Shown: positions 7,701 through 17,008, counted from the first letter of the stretch. The stretch: 59,948 nt of DNA from Pseudoselenomonas ruminantium (GCA_015058655.1 SVBX01000021.1:1-59948), one strand, 5' to 3'. Numbers and translations: made by a program. Notes: generated by a model from the letters alone, not told the origin.

Positions 7701-10700
7701 GGAATCTCAGTGAAGTCTCCTTGAAAAACTCCGTGCTGGTGTGGTATTTCATCATCATCACCGCCATAGGGGGCATTTTTGCCTATCAGCAGCTGGGCCG
7801 CATGGAAGACCCTGCCTTTACCATACGCATCATGGTGGTGAATGCCCTCTGGCCGGGGGCCACTGCAGATGAGATGCAGGATCAGGTGACGGACAAGCTG
7901 GAGCGGAAGCTGCAGGATGTGCCGGGGATGCACCGCATCACCAGCAGCACCCGCCCGGGGAATACCGTCATTTATGCCGAGCTCGAGGATACCATGCCCA
8001 AGGCGGCAATCCGCACTACCTGGCGGGATCTGCGGAATCTCATAGGGGATCTGAAGTCCCAGGGGGAACTGCCCCAGGGGGTCATGGGGCCATTTTTCAA
8101 TGACCGCTTTGACGATGTTTTCGGCTCTGTCTACGCTGTCACAGGCGAAGGCTACTCCTATGAGGAGCTGCGGAAGCATGCCGAGGATGCCCGCCGCCTG
8201 CTGATGGCCGCTGACCCTTCCATCCAGAAGATAGATCTGCTGGGGGTGCAGGAGGAAAAAATCTATGTGGAGGTGGCCAGGGAGAAGCTGGCCAGCCTGG
8301 GCCTGCCTCCGACTGCCATTTCCGATGCCCTTTCCGGGGCAGGGGCCATGACTCCTTCGGGCAAGGTGGAGACGGAATCAGATAATGTATACCTGCGGGT
8401 CACGGGGAACTTCGGCGAGGTAGAGGCCATAAGGGCCTTGCCGGTGAAGGCCGGAGGAAATGTGTTCCGGCTGGGGGATATTGCAAAGGTGGAACGCCGC
8501 TACAGCGACCCGGCTGCCCCCGAGATGTACTTCAATGGGGAGCCGGCAGTAGGTCTGGCCATCTCCATGAAGGATGGGGGGAATATCCTGGAGCTGGGGC
8601 AGAATCTGCAGGGCGCTCTTAGCCGCATTGACCAGGATTTGCCCGTGGGCCTGGAAATCCATCAGGTGTCCAATCAGCCCCAGGTGGTGGAGGAATCCAT
8701 CCACGAATTCATGAAGACCCTGACGGAGGCCATTGTCATCGTGCTGGCGGTGAGCTTCTTGTCTTTGGGCTGGCGCACGGGCCTGGTGGTGGCTTGCTGC
8801 ATACCCTTGGTGCTGGCGGGCGTTTTCGTGGGCATGTACCTTCTGGGCATTGATTTGCACAAGGTTTCTTTGGGCGCCTTGATCATTTCCCTGGGGCTTT
8901 TGGTGGATGATGCCATCATCGCCATCGAGATGATGAGCGTGCAGCTGGAGCGGGGCCACAGCCGGTTCGATGCGGCCTGCTACGCCTTCAAGGCTACCGC
9001 CAAGCCCATGCTGACCGGCACGCTTATTACCTGCGCCGGCTTCATTCCCGTAGCCTTTTCCAAGGGCATGGCTTCAGAGTTCTGCGGGGCTTTGTTCCCG
9101 GTGATACTGCTGGCACTGGTGCTGTCCTGGGTTGTGTCCGTCATGGTGGCGCCGCTCTTTGGCACCTATCTTATTAGAGTGGAGGTACAGCGGGACGAAG
9201 CGGGGGAAATAGATCCCTATCAAAGCAAGTTCTACAAGATGTTCCGCCAGGTGCTGGAATTCTGCCTGCTGCATAAGAAAGCAGTGCTGGCAGTGACGGC
9301 CCTGCTGTTTGCGCTGTCCCTTTACGCCTTGAAGTTTGTCAGGCAGGAATTCTTCCCCGGCTCCCTGCGTCCCGAATTGGTGATGGAGATGCGGCTGCCG
9401 GAGGGCTCCTCCCTGGCTGCTACGGAGAGGGAAATGGAACGCATGGCAAGCTTCCTGTCCGAGCGTCAGGACAAGCTGGAAAACTATTCTTACTATGTGG
9501 GCAGGTACGCTCCCCGCTTTGTGCTCACGGTGAGCCCCCAGGAGAATTCGGATAATCTGGGGCAGTTCGTCATCGTGACCAAGGGGACAGAAGAAAGGGA
9601 GCAGCTGCGCCGGGAGCTTACGGAGGAATTGGCGGAAAATTTCCCGAATGTGCTGGCCAATATCCAGACCATCCAGACCGGCCCTCCTGCCGATTATCCT
9701 GTGATGCTGAGAGTCACGGGCCGCACGGTGGAGGAAACCAAGGAAATGGCCAGGGAGACGGCAGCGCTGGTGGCTCGTGACCCCAATGTCTACAATGTGA
9801 ATCAGAACTGGGGCTACAAGTCCAAGGCCATGCATCTGGAGCTGGATCAGGACAAGCTGCGCTCCCTGGGGCTTTCCAGCCAGGATGTAGGGAAGATGCT
9901 CTACACGGAAATCACCGGGGGCAAGGCGGCAGAGTTCTACACCGGTGACCGCACCATAGATATCGAGCTGCGCATGGAGGAAAGGGACAGGCAGGATTTG
10001 GACAAGCTGAAGGATTTGCCCATTTTCCTGGGGCAGGCAGGCTATGTGCCCTTGTCGCAGCTGGCGAAGATTTCCTATGAGGGCGAGGATGGCCTTATCA
10101 AGCGGCTGGATTTGCGCCCTACCATTACGGTGCAGGCGAATATCCACGGCGGCACGGCAGTGGATGCCACGAAAAAAGCCTACGAGGCCACGGCAGCTAT
10201 CAGGGAAAAGCTCCCCCTGGGGGCTTCCATCACCTCTGCAGGCTCCCTGGAGGACAGCCAGAAATCCCTCAAGCACCTGCTGAAGCCCATCCCTGCCATG
10301 CTATTCATCATCATGACCTTGCTGATGTTCCAGCTGCGGAATGTGAAGCAGATGATCCTCACCTTGCTCACAGCCCCTATGGGCCTGATAGGCGTGGCCT
10401 GGGGCATGCTGCTGACGGGCAAGGCCCTGGGCTTTGTGGCTTACCTGGGGGTGCTGGCGCTCTTTGGCATGATCATAAGGAATTCGGTTATCCTCATAGA
10501 CCAGATCCAGAAGCATATAGCAGAAGGCGAAAGCCCTTGGGCAGCGCTGGTGGATTCTGCCATCTTGCGTTTCCGTCCCATCATGCTGACGGCGGCAGCA
10601 GCCATCCTGGGCATGCTGCCCCTGATGCCCAGCGACTTCTGGGGCCCCATGGCCGTAGCCATCGCCAGCGGCCTGCTGGCAGCTACGGTGCTGACCCTCT

Positions 10701-10753
10701 TGGTGCTGCCGGCTATGTATGCGGCGGTGTATGGGGTGGAGAAGGAAGACTGA
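7697..10753 (+). CDS. RND-family efflux transporter
   Basis: The 1018-residue protein has the duplicated RND architecture: N-terminal TM1 (SVLVWYFIIITAIGG), a large periplasmic loop, TM2-6 (about 335-480), TM7 near residue 520, a second periplasmic loop, and TM8-12 to the end. The TM4 proton-relay acidic pair is present (GLLVDDAIIAIEM, about 400-412). The sequence LWPGATADEMQDQVTDKLERKLQ is typical of the HAE-like/heavy-metal-like subgroup with short pumps. Substrates cannot be read from sequence. It is the last gene of the marR-adaptor-pump operon and is followed by a strong terminator. Confidence 0.94.
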   Translation: MRNLSEVSLKNSVLVWYFIIITAIGGIFAYQQLGRMEDPAFTIRIMVVNALWPGATADEMQDQVTDKLERKLQDVPGMHRITSSTRPGNTVIYAELEDTMPKAAIRTTWRDLRNLIGDLKSQGELPQGVMGPFFNDRFDDVFGSVYAVTGEGYSYEELRKHAEDARRLLMAADPSIQKIDLLGVQEEKIYVEVAREKLASLGLPPTAISDALSGAGAMTPSGKVETESDNVYLRVTGNFGEVEAIRALPVKAGGNVFRLGDIAKVERRYSDPAAPEMYFNGEPAVGLAISMKDGGNILELGQNLQGALSRIDQDLPVGLEIHQVSNQPQVVEESIHEFMKTLTEAIVIVLAVSFLSLGWRTGLVVACCIPLVLAGVFVGMYLLGIDLHKVSLGALIISLGLLVDDAIIAIEMMSVQLERGHSRFDAACYAFKATAKPMLTGTLITCAGFIPVAFSKGMASEFCGALFPVILLALVLSWVVSVMVAPLFGTYLIRVEVQRDEAGEIDPYQSKFYKMFRQVLEFCLLHKKAVLAVTALLFALSLYALKFVRQEFFPGSLRPELVMEMRLPEGSSLAATEREMERMASFLSERQDKLENYSYYVGRYAPRFVLTVSPQENSDNLGQFVIVTKGTEEREQLRRELTEELAENFPNVLANIQTIQTGPPADYPVMLRVTGRTVEETKEMARETAALVARDPNVYNVNQNWGYKSKAMHLELDQDKLRSLGLSSQDVGKMLYTEITGGKAAEFYTGDRTIDIELRMEERDRQDLDKLKDLPIFLGQAGYVPLSQLAKISYEGEDGLIKRLDLRPTITVQANIHGGTAVDATKKAYEATAAIREKLPLGASITSAGSLEDSQKSLKHLLKPIPAMLFIIMTLLMFQLRNVKQMILTLLTAPMGLIGVAWGMLLTGKALGFVAYLGVLALFGMIIRNSVILIDQIQKHIAEGESPWAALVDSAILRFRPIMLTAAAAILGMLPLMPSDFWGPMAVAIASGLLAATVLTLLVLPAMYAAVYGVEKED

Positions 10754-10767
10754 CAAAAACGATAGAG

Positions 10768-10797
10768 GAAAGCCCCCTTTGCGGGGCTTTTTTACTT
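10768..10797 (+). terminator. Terminator of the marR-RND operon
   Basis: AAAGCCCC and GGGGCTTT arms with a short loop are followed by a T run (GGGGCTTTTTT), 15 bases after the pump stop codon. Confidence 0.9.
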
Positions 10798-10857
10798 GCC
10801 TAGGGAATTCAAGCATTATCGTTTCGCATGGAGTTTTTTTATCTGGAAAATGGTGCT

Positions 10858-10883
10858 TAAGAAAAAACGCTATTCAACGATAT
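10858..10883 (+). promoter_or_regulatory. Sigma-28 (SigD/FliA)-like promoter of the flagellin gene
   Basis: TAAG (10858-10861), exactly 15 bases, then ACGATAT (10877-10883) closely resembles the flagellar sigma consensus TAAA-N15-CCGATAT. It lies about 70 bases upstream of the flagellin start, as expected for a late flagellar gene. Confidence 0.65.
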
Positions 10884-10954
10884 ATAATTAGTGATATTGT
10901 TCGTGTTTGTGGTCAGGGATGAATGCTTTCCATCAGGACAGGAGGACGATGGCT

Positions 10955-13789
10955 ATGGCTATGACCGTTTTGAATAATACTTCTGCCATGATGACATTGG
11001 GAGAGCTGAACAAGAATGTTTCGAATTTGGGCAAGCAACTGAAAAAGGTTGCTACAGGTACTAAGATAACAAGTGCCGGGGATGGCACTTCTGAATATGT
11101 CATTTCTGAAAGGATGCGGGTCAGGAAAAGAGCTTTGGAACAGGATGCTGCCAATGTGCAGACGGGGAAGTCAATGCTGAAGGTGGCTGAAGGTGCCATA
11201 CAGGAACAGCTGGAAATCATGAAAAGCATCAAGGCCAAAGTTATTGATGCCAATAACGATACGAACACGGACCTTGACCGCAAAACGATACAGAAGGAAA
11301 TAGATCAGAGCTTCCAGCAGATTGAGGATATCGCCCAGGAAACTACTTACAACACCAAGCGCTTGCTGGTGGGGGATACTTTCAGCGAAAAGGTGCGGGG
11401 CTGGGGGGTCAAGAGCGCATCGGAATTAGTGCCTGGCAGCGACTTGATGAAGATGCTGGATCTGAATATGATCGATGATACATATCCGACGCTGAACGGG
11501 GTGGTGGGCCCCTTTGACTTGTTTCAGACATCCAAGATTACCCCTGTCGAGGTTGCTGCGCTAGGTTTTTCGCCCTCGATTGCATTTGAGGGGGCGGGAG
11601 ATGCGGTCTTTACCATAGATGATGCTTTCACTACGGTCGATTCTCTGGATGGGGCAGCCTTCTCCATAACAGATCCAACAAAATCGGGGACCTATGTCCT
11701 GAGGAGAACGCCGGCTGACACGCCTAAATATGGCACAATTGCAACTGACTATACGAGGGAAACATCATCAATCAAGGAACTTGATATCAGTGGTTGCGTG
11801 ACCGTGGGAGATGTGATGGCTCTCATTGACAATACATTTGACAGTGTCACGGGTCATGGATCAAGGTATTTCACTTGCAACAGGTCTGTCAGTGGAACTT
11901 CATATACAGGGGGCCATGCAGTTATTGATGCGGCAGCGGAGGTCCCGGGCTTCAGCGGTACTATAAATTTTACGGGGGGCGCAGAACAGTACGGAGATGA
12001 TGAGGATGTTGATACCGACAAACAAGAGGCAAAATCAGCCACGGCCACGGTGTCAGGTATTGTTGCCGGCACAGGGATTACGGTGAATGCTAGCGGTTCC
12101 ATATTTCGCATTCGTTTTGTTGCCGGTGACGCCGCGCCTTCTGCTGCGGATGGTGTTACCACTATAGGTGCAGGTTATTCAGGCACCCATTCGTTCGGTT
12201 ATGGCACCTTTACCATGGATATGAAGAATGGGAAGATGACCCTTGCGGCGACCCCAGGAATCCATGGCAACAACTATACGGTGAAAAGCGGCATAGAGCA
12301 TGAGATACTTGACTATGCATGGGCAACGCCGCTGGCGGATTATCGCCAGCCTACATACGAGCCAGCCTATGCTACGGTTGATGTATCAGGTTATACCGAT
12401 GTGGAAGATCTGATTGAGGACTTGAAAGGCAAGGCAATTGCGAGAAGTGTCTCCCAAGGATACACCGCACAGACGGCTGCTTTTAAGGAGGGTTATCCAT
12501 ACGATACAAATTCTTACAGTTATTATGAGTTTGTGGATTCTGCTTCACCTGATCCCTTGGACAGGCTGCACAGATTCAAGACTCGATATGCATACTATAC
12601 GAAGGTTATTGACCTGAATGACCTGCGTACGGATGTGGCAGGTGGAAAGTCAATTGTGCAGGCGTTTGTTGATAATTTTCCGACGAGTGGCGAGGACATC
12701 ATGGAGGCGACAGATGGTGCTCAGACCATCGGCATTAAGTTCAGAGCAGCCGCCTCGGATACACAGGGAAACAATGAGAAGCTTTACCTGGCTCAAAATA
12801 CCCTTCGTTCCTACACCTTGGACTATGGCGAGTGGTTTGACAATAATCAGGATCGTTCCATCCCGGAGTTCCTAAACAACAAGGGGTTCAGGGTTTACTG
12901 CGCCACCTGCTCCAACCAGTGGTTCAATTTCCACTTTCTCACGGATGAGCTGCCGGAGGACATGCCGAGAAATACCAATCGCAATGGTGATGATATCAAG
13001 CATGTATACATCAATGTGACCGGGGTGACTGATGCCACTTCCCTGGTGCAGAGAATCTACGATGAGGCCATGCCGCAGCTGACAGGGGACAATGAAGAAC
13101 TGAACCATTTCATACGGTTGGTTGCGGATGGGGACAAATTGCTTGTCTACGATGATCGGCGCTACACAGATTCCTACCTAAGGAAGGTCACTAGTTCCGG
13201 TGGACACCTTCTGTATGACTATCAGTGGGATGCTACATATGGTGTAGGCGGTGCGAAAATCGGCGATGGCCTTTGGGATAATGTCTTCATAGAAGAGAGG
13301 GAGGTCTATGTCAAAGACCTCGTCATCCACCACACGGACAAAGCCAGCATGAATATTCATGTGCGTATCCCTCAGACTACCTTGGATCACCTCCTCGGCT
13401 ACACTGTTGGCTCCCGGGATGTGTCGGAGTTCAATGTGCTTACGGCTGAGAGCCGGGAGGAACTTTTGGGCAATCAGGCAGGACGGAAGTCTCCTGATGG
13501 CAGACGCATGGTGAATAAGGATGAACCGGGGCTGCTGGATAAGGCTATCCAGTATTTGACTGATGCCAATACCCTGGTAGGCTCTCAGCTCAGCCGTTTG
13601 GAAATGACCCATGACAATATCATCACCCAGCAGGAAAGCACGGCTGCTTCTGAGTCTACCATTCGCGATGCGGATATGGCCAAGGAAATGACAGAATATA
13701 CCAAGGCCAATGTCCTCACTCAGGCGGCCCAGTCCATGCTGGCTCAAGCTAACCAGAACAGCAGCAGTGTACTTTCTTTGTTGCAGTAG
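10955..13789 (+). CDS. Giant flagellin with a very large variable domain
   Basis: The start is set at the second of three closely spaced ATGs (MAMTVLNNTS), because GGAGG at 10941-10945 lies 9 bases before it and only 3 before the first. The 944-residue product is about two to three times the usual flagellin length. Residues 1-140 are a conserved D0/D1 N-terminus (LNKNVSNLGKQLKKVATGTK, then QIEDIAQETTYNTKRLLVGD). The last 90 residues are the matching C-terminus (DADMAKEMTEYTKANVLTQA, QSMLAQANQNSSSVLSLLQ). The roughly 700 residues between them replace D2/D3, are rich in Thr, Gly, Asp and Tyr, contain four cysteines (one pair as CATC), and have no HExxH protease motif. The protein would assemble into the extracellular filament. 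It is a lone gene with its own promoter and terminator; no other flagellar gene is in the window. The middle part is richer in A+T than its surroundings. Confidence 0.93.
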   Translation: MAMTVLNNTSAMMTLGELNKNVSNLGKQLKKVATGTKITSAGDGTSEYVISERMRVRKRALEQDAANVQTGKSMLKVAEGAIQEQLEIMKSIKAKVIDANNDTNTDLDRKTIQKEIDQSFQQIEDIAQETTYNTKRLLVGDTFSEKVRGWGVKSASELVPGSDLMKMLDLNMIDDTYPTLNGVVGPFDLFQTSKITPVEVAALGFSPSIAFEGAGDAVFTIDDAFTTVDSLDGAAFSITDPTKSGTYVLRRTPADTPKYGTIATDYTRETSSIKELDISGCVTVGDVMALIDNTFDSVTGHGSRYFTCNRSVSGTSYTGGHAVIDAAAEVPGFSGTINFTGGAEQYGDDEDVDTDKQEAKSATATVSGIVAGTGITVNASGSIFRIRFVAGDAAPSAADGVTTIGAGYSGTHSFGYGTFTMDMKNGKMTLAATPGIHGNNYTVKSGIEHEILDYAWATPLADYRQPTYEPAYATVDVSGYTDVEDLIEDLKGKAIARSVSQGYTAQTAAFKEGYPYDTNSYSYYEFVDSASPDPLDRLHRFKTRYAYYTKVIDLNDLRTDVAGGKSIVQAFVDNFPTSGEDIMEATDGAQTIGIKFRAAASDTQGNNEKLYLAQNTLRSYTLDYGEWFDNNQDRSIPEFLNNKGFRVYCATCSNQWFNFHFLTDELPEDMPRNTNRNGDDIKHVYINVTGVTDATSLVQRIYDEAMPQLTGDNEELNHFIRLVADGDKLLVYDDRRYTDSYLRKVTSSGGHLLYDYQWDATYGVGGAKIGDGLWDNVFIEEREVYVKDLVIHHTDKASMNIHVRIPQTTLDHLLGYTVGSRDVSEFNVLTAESREELLGNQAGRKSPDGRRMVNKDEPGLLDKAIQYLTDANTLVGSQLSRLEMTHDNIITQQESTAASESTIRDADMAKEMTEYTKANVLTQAAQSMLAQANQNSSSVLSLLQ

Positions 13790-13791
13790 AG

Positions 13792-13838
13792 AAAATCTCC
13801 ATCATTCACCGTGCATGGTGTCTGATGGAGATTTTTTA
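13792..13838 (+). terminator. Terminator of the flagellin gene
   Basis: AAAATCTCCATCA and TGATGGAGATTTTTT arms form a long stem ending in a T run immediately after the flagellin stop. Confidence 0.92.
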
Positions 13839-13872
13839 CATCGATAACCCTTTCACATTAAGTTTGTTTTGC

Positions 13873-13901
13873 TTGACTTTATAATATCTATAGGCTACAA
13901 T
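13873..13901 (+). promoter_or_regulatory. Promoter of glmS
   Basis: TTGACT (13873-13878), 17 bases, TACAAT (13896-13901). Transcription would start near 13908, upstream of the ribozyme, with a leader of about 450 bases. Confidence 0.7.
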
Positions 13902-13974
13902 AGGCGGGTAATCGGGCGTAGCCCGAGGGAAATCCGGTGTGGATTTGCCTGCTGTACCGGTGTAATGAAAAGCA

Positions 13975-14150
13975 GAAATGTTTAGCGCAGGCTCTCAGCT
14001 TGTTCGAGAAAAGCTGAGAGGACGAGGAGAAGGTTGTCGAGAACTCAGCGGATGCCTTCCGGCCGGTCCGGTCGAGAGAAACTTCTTAAAGCCCCTCTGT
14101 GAGGAGGGGGACAAAGGGAGTGGAGGACACAGCAGGTGTACTGTAGCAGG
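13975..14150 (+). ncRNA. glmS ribozyme (glucosamine-6-phosphate riboswitch)
   Basis: The element lies directly upstream of glmS and shows the conserved core. It has TTTAGCGC with predicted cleavage between A13984 and G13985, and the P1 arms GCTCTCAGCTT and AAGCTGAGAG. GACGAGGAGAAGGTTGTCGAG and CAGCGGATGCCTTCCGG-type segments follow, then AGAGAAACTTCTTAAAG. The 3' part contains a CCCCTC/GAGGGG stem. The known class self-cleaves when glucosamine-6-phosphate binds, which destabilises the glmS mRNA. The 3' boundary is approximate. Confidence 0.9.
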
Positions 14151-14173
14151 GTGGACTATACCCTTTTGGAAGT

Positions 14174-14310
14174 GAAAAGCCTCCCCCGTTTACGGGGGAG
14201 GGGGACCGTCGAAGACGGTGGAAGGGGGCTTCGGAGTTGCTATGCGACCCCTAATCCCCCTTCCGTCAGCCCTTTGGGCTGCCACCTTCCCCGTAAACGG
14301 GGCAGGCAAT
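14174..14310. repeat. Dispersed palindromic repeat between ribozyme and glmS
   Basis: The ends GCCTCCCCCGTTTACGGG and CCGTAAACGGGGCAGGC are near-inverted copies. The interior has CCCTTTGGGC-type and GACCGTCGAAGACGGT hairpins. It is a diverged relative of the CCTTCCCC repeats elsewhere in the window. Flanking sequences ACTATACCCTT (14152-14162) and AAGGGTGTAGT (about 14321-14331) are inverted copies, so the repeat sits in the loop of a larger hairpin. No clear target duplication is visible. Confidence 0.7.
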
Positions 14311-14357
14311 ATATCTTACAAGGGTGTAGTGTATCCGTTTATAGGAGGTACACTTTT

Positions 14358-16196
14358 ATGTGCGGTATTGTTGGATTTATTGGCAAGAACAAGCGTGATA
14401 AGGCTGCCAATGTGCTTTTGGATGGCCTGGCTAAGCTGGAGTATCGCGGCTATGACTCTGCCGGCATTGCAGTGCTGGGAGATGGGAAGATCCGCGTGGA
14501 AAAGAGCGTGGGGCGCCTGGCTGCTCTCCGTGACAAGCTGAAGGGCAAGATGCCTGAGGGGCTTTTGGGCATCGGCCATACCCGTTGGGCTACCCATGGC
14601 CGTCCGTCTGACAAGAACTCCCATCCCCATACGGACTGCTCCGGGGATTTCGTCATTGTCCACAACGGCATCATCGAGAACTACCTGACCTTGAAGGAAG
14701 AGCTGATTGAGGCTGGCCATGAGTTCAAGAGCGAGACGGATACCGAGGTGGTAGCACATCTCCTGGAGGAAGTCTACAACGGCGACTTCGTGGCTTCCGT
14801 CCGTACGGTGCTCTCCCGGATTGAGGGCAGCTATGCGCTGGTGTTCATGAGCTCCAAGCATCCGGATATGCTCATCTGCGCCAAGCAGGACAACCCCTTG
14901 ATCATCGGCCTGGGCGACGGGGAGAACTACATCGCCTCCGATGTGCCCGCCATCATCGCCCATACCCGCAAGAACTATGTGCTGGCTGACGGCGAGCTGG
15001 CTGTGGTCACCGCTGACAGCGTAGAGGTCACCAACCGCAAGGGCGAGAAGGTGGACAAGAAGGTCTTCGAGGTCACCTGGAATGCCGAGGCTGCCGAGAA
15101 GGGCGGCTATGAGCACTTCATGCTGAAGGAAATCAACGAGCAGCCCAAGGCTGTCCGTGACACCATGAGCCAGCGCATCACTGCTGACGGCAAGGCCATC
15201 CAGATGGAGGAGCTGAAGTGGGACAAGGCTTATCTGGAGAAGTTCAACCGCGTTTACATCGTGGCCTGCGGTACCGCTTACCATGCAGGCCTGGTGGGCA
15301 AGTACTACATCGAGAAGCTGGCCCGCATCCCCGTCATGACGGATGTGGCTTCTGAGTTCCGCTATCGTGACCCCATCATTGATGACAAGACTTTGTTCAT
15401 CACTGTGTCCCAGTCCGGTGAGACCCTGGATACCCTGGCAGCCATGAAGGAAGCCAAGCGCCTGGGAGCCACCACCCTGGCTTTCACCAATGTGGTGGGC
15501 AGCTCCATTGCCCGTGAGGCAGACAAGGTGCTCTACACCTGGGCTGGCCCTGAGATTGCCGTGGCCTCCACCAAGGCTTACACCACCCAGATCGTGCTGT
15601 TCTTCATGTTGGCCCTCTACATGGCTGAGATGAAGGGCACTGTGACCAAGGAAAGGGCTGCCGAGCTGGTGGGTCTCCTGCAGAAGGTTCCCGCTCAGAT
15701 TTCCGAGACCCTTTCCGATGTTGACCCCATCAAGACCTTTGCCAAGGCCTATGGCTTCAATGAAGATGTGTTCTACATTGGCCGTGGCCTTGATTACAGC
15801 GTATCCCTGGAGGGCGCCCTGAAGCTGAAGGAGATTTCCTACATCCACGCCGAGGCTTATGCCGCAGGCGAGCTGAAGCATGGTACCCTGGCTCTCATCA
15901 CCGAGGGCATTCCCGTCATCGCCCTGGCTACCCAGAAGAGCGTCTATGAGAAGACCCTCTCCAACATCAAGGAAGTCAAGGCCCGTGACGCCGTAGTCAT
16001 CGGCATCGCCTCCGAGGGCGACGAGGAACTGGAGAAGTATGTGGACCATGTTATGAAGGTCCCCGCCACAGACGAGCTCCTTTCCCCCATCCTCTCCGTA
16101 GTGCCCTTGCAGCTCCTGGCCTACTACGCCGCCATCACCCGCGGCACCGATGTGGACAAGCCCAGGAACCTGGCCAAGTCCGTGACGGTGGAGTAA
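14358..16196 (+). CDS. glmS: Glutamine--fructose-6-phosphate aminotransferase (isomerising)
   Basis: The 612-residue protein has the expected length. The start is the ATG giving MCGIVGF, with TAGGAGGT upstream; the in-frame extension further upstream runs through the repeat and ribozyme and is not coding. Cys2 is the N-terminal glutamine-hydrolysing nucleophile, with GHTRWATHG and HNGIIENY motifs of the class II amidotransferase domain (1-235). Two SIS sugar-isomerase domains follow (YIVACGTAYHAG, VSQSGETLDTLAA, ASTKAYTTQ), and the conserved C-terminus ends DKPRNLAKSVTVE. It makes glucosamine-6-phosphate for peptidoglycan and LPS in the cytoplasm. Feedback control through the upstream ribozyme is expected. 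Confidence 0.98.
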   Translation: MCGIVGFIGKNKRDKAANVLLDGLAKLEYRGYDSAGIAVLGDGKIRVEKSVGRLAALRDKLKGKMPEGLLGIGHTRWATHGRPSDKNSHPHTDCSGDFVIVHNGIIENYLTLKEELIEAGHEFKSETDTEVVAHLLEEVYNGDFVASVRTVLSRIEGSYALVFMSSKHPDMLICAKQDNPLIIGLGDGENYIASDVPAIIAHTRKNYVLADGELAVVTADSVEVTNRKGEKVDKKVFEVTWNAEAAEKGGYEHFMLKEINEQPKAVRDTMSQRITADGKAIQMEELKWDKAYLEKFNRVYIVACGTAYHAGLVGKYYIEKLARIPVMTDVASEFRYRDPIIDDKTLFITVSQSGETLDTLAAMKEAKRLGATTLAFTNVVGSSIAREADKVLYTWAGPEIAVASTKAYTTQIVLFFMLALYMAEMKGTVTKERAAELVGLLQKVPAQISETLSDVDPIKTFAKAYGFNEDVFYIGRGLDYSVSLEGALKLKEISYIHAEAYAAGELKHGTLALITEGIPVIALATQKSVYEKTLSNIKEVKARDAVVIGIASEGDEELEKYVDHVMKVPATDELLSPILSVVPLQLLAYYAAITRGTDVDKPRNLAKSVTVE

Positions 16197-16213
16197 GACA
16201 TTAAAAATACAAG

Positions 16214-16252
16214 CAAAGCCATGAAGCCTTTCTGAGGTTTCATGGCTTTTTG
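16214..16252 (+). terminator. Terminator of glmS
   Basis: AAAGCCATGAA and TTTCATGGCTTTTT arms with a short loop and T run, about 20 bases after the glmS stop. Confidence 0.9.
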
Positions 16253-16320
16253 ATTTAAGTTTTGGTTAGGGAAATACGATATATACTGTATGGGGTGAAA
16301 TATGGCAAAGTCTTGCAGCA

Positions 16321-16350
16321 TTGATGCTGGCAGAAAATTTGTGCTACAAT
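16321..16350 (+). promoter_or_regulatory. Promoter of the mntA-hepT pair
   Basis: TTGATG (16321-16326), 18 bases, TACAAT (16345-16350), with an extended -10 TG (GTGCTACAAT). It lies 21 bases upstream of the mntA start. Confidence 0.6.
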
Positions 16351-16371
16351 CAAATCAGGCAGGTGATATAT

Positions 16372-16656
16372 ATGATGTGCGTGGAAAAAATAAGGCAAGC
16401 GGTTTTGCAGACTGTGACGCGTTACCCTGTAGTGAAGGTTACGCTGTTTGGCTCACAGGCAACAGGCAAGGTAAGGCCTGATAGTGATGTTGACCTGATC
16501 GTGGAGTTTTCCGAGCCAATCTCCCTGTTGACGCTTTCTGGCATGAAATGTGATTTGGAAGATATATTGCACAGGAAGGTCGATTTGATACATGGGCCAT
16601 TGAAGGATACTGATATAATTGAAGTTGAGGCGGAGGTTGTGCTTTATGCAGCATAG
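16372..16656 (+). CDS. mntA: MntA-type minimal nucleotidyltransferase (antitoxin)
   Basis: The start is taken at the ATG pair after AGGTGA, giving about 94 residues beginning MMCVEKIRQAV. The nucleotidyltransferase signature GSQATGKVRPDSDVDLIV (GSx10DxD) is complete and is followed by the usual third-strand region (HRKVDLIHG). In characterised MntA/HepT systems this enzyme adds AMP residues to the HEPN toxin and so silences it. The adjacent downstream HEPN gene overlaps by 11 bases, which supports the same role here. The pair is more A+T-rich than glmS upstream, consistent with horizontal acquisition (inference). Confidence 0.88.
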   Translation: MMCVEKIRQAVLQTVTRYPVVKVTLFGSQATGKVRPDSDVDLIVEFSEPISLLTLSGMKCDLEDILHRKVDLIHGPLKDTDIIEVEAEVVLYAA

Positions 16657-16984
16657 GGACAAGGTGCTGCTGGAAAAGATAATCTCAGAAATAGACATCG
16701 CGGCACGAATTATGGGGACTAAGGGTCAGGCTGAATTTCTGGCAGATGAGATTTTGAAACGTGCCATAGGCATGACTGTAATCAATATAGGTGAATTGGT
16801 AAAGAATGTAACAGACGAACTTCGCGAAGAACATAAAGAAGTGCCATGGAAGCAAGTAGCGGGGTTCCGTGATATAACAGCGCATAAATATCAGACTTTG
16901 AGAATGGAAGATGTTTATATGACGGTAAGGAAAGATTTTCCAAAATTAAGAGAAAATCTGGCTATGATATTGGGAGAGGGTTAA
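16646..16984 (+). CDS. hepT: HepT-type HEPN toxin (ribonuclease)
   Basis: About 112 residues starting MQHRDKVLLEKI, inside the end of mntA. The HEPN helical bundle ends in the motif GFRDITAHKY, which matches RX4HXY: Arg and His are the RNase residues, and the Tyr is the position AMPylated by MntA in the studied homologue. The family are mRNA or tRNA endoribonucleases acting in growth arrest or phage defence. With mntA it forms a complete two-gene toxin-antitoxin unit. No further gene of the unit is visible. Confidence 0.88.
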   Translation: MQHRDKVLLEKIISEIDIAARIMGTKGQAEFLADEILKRAIGMTVINIGELVKNVTDELREEHKEVPWKQVAGFRDITAHKYQTLRMEDVYMTVRKDFPKLRENLAMILGEG

Positions 16985-17008
16985 TGTTTAGTGCAGGGAG
17001 GTATAAGC

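Noticed and set aside
14136..14357. An N-terminal extension of GlmS through the upstream repeat.
   Set aside because: Cys2 of MCGIVGF must follow the initiator Met for catalysis, and the upstream part is ribozyme and repeat sequence.
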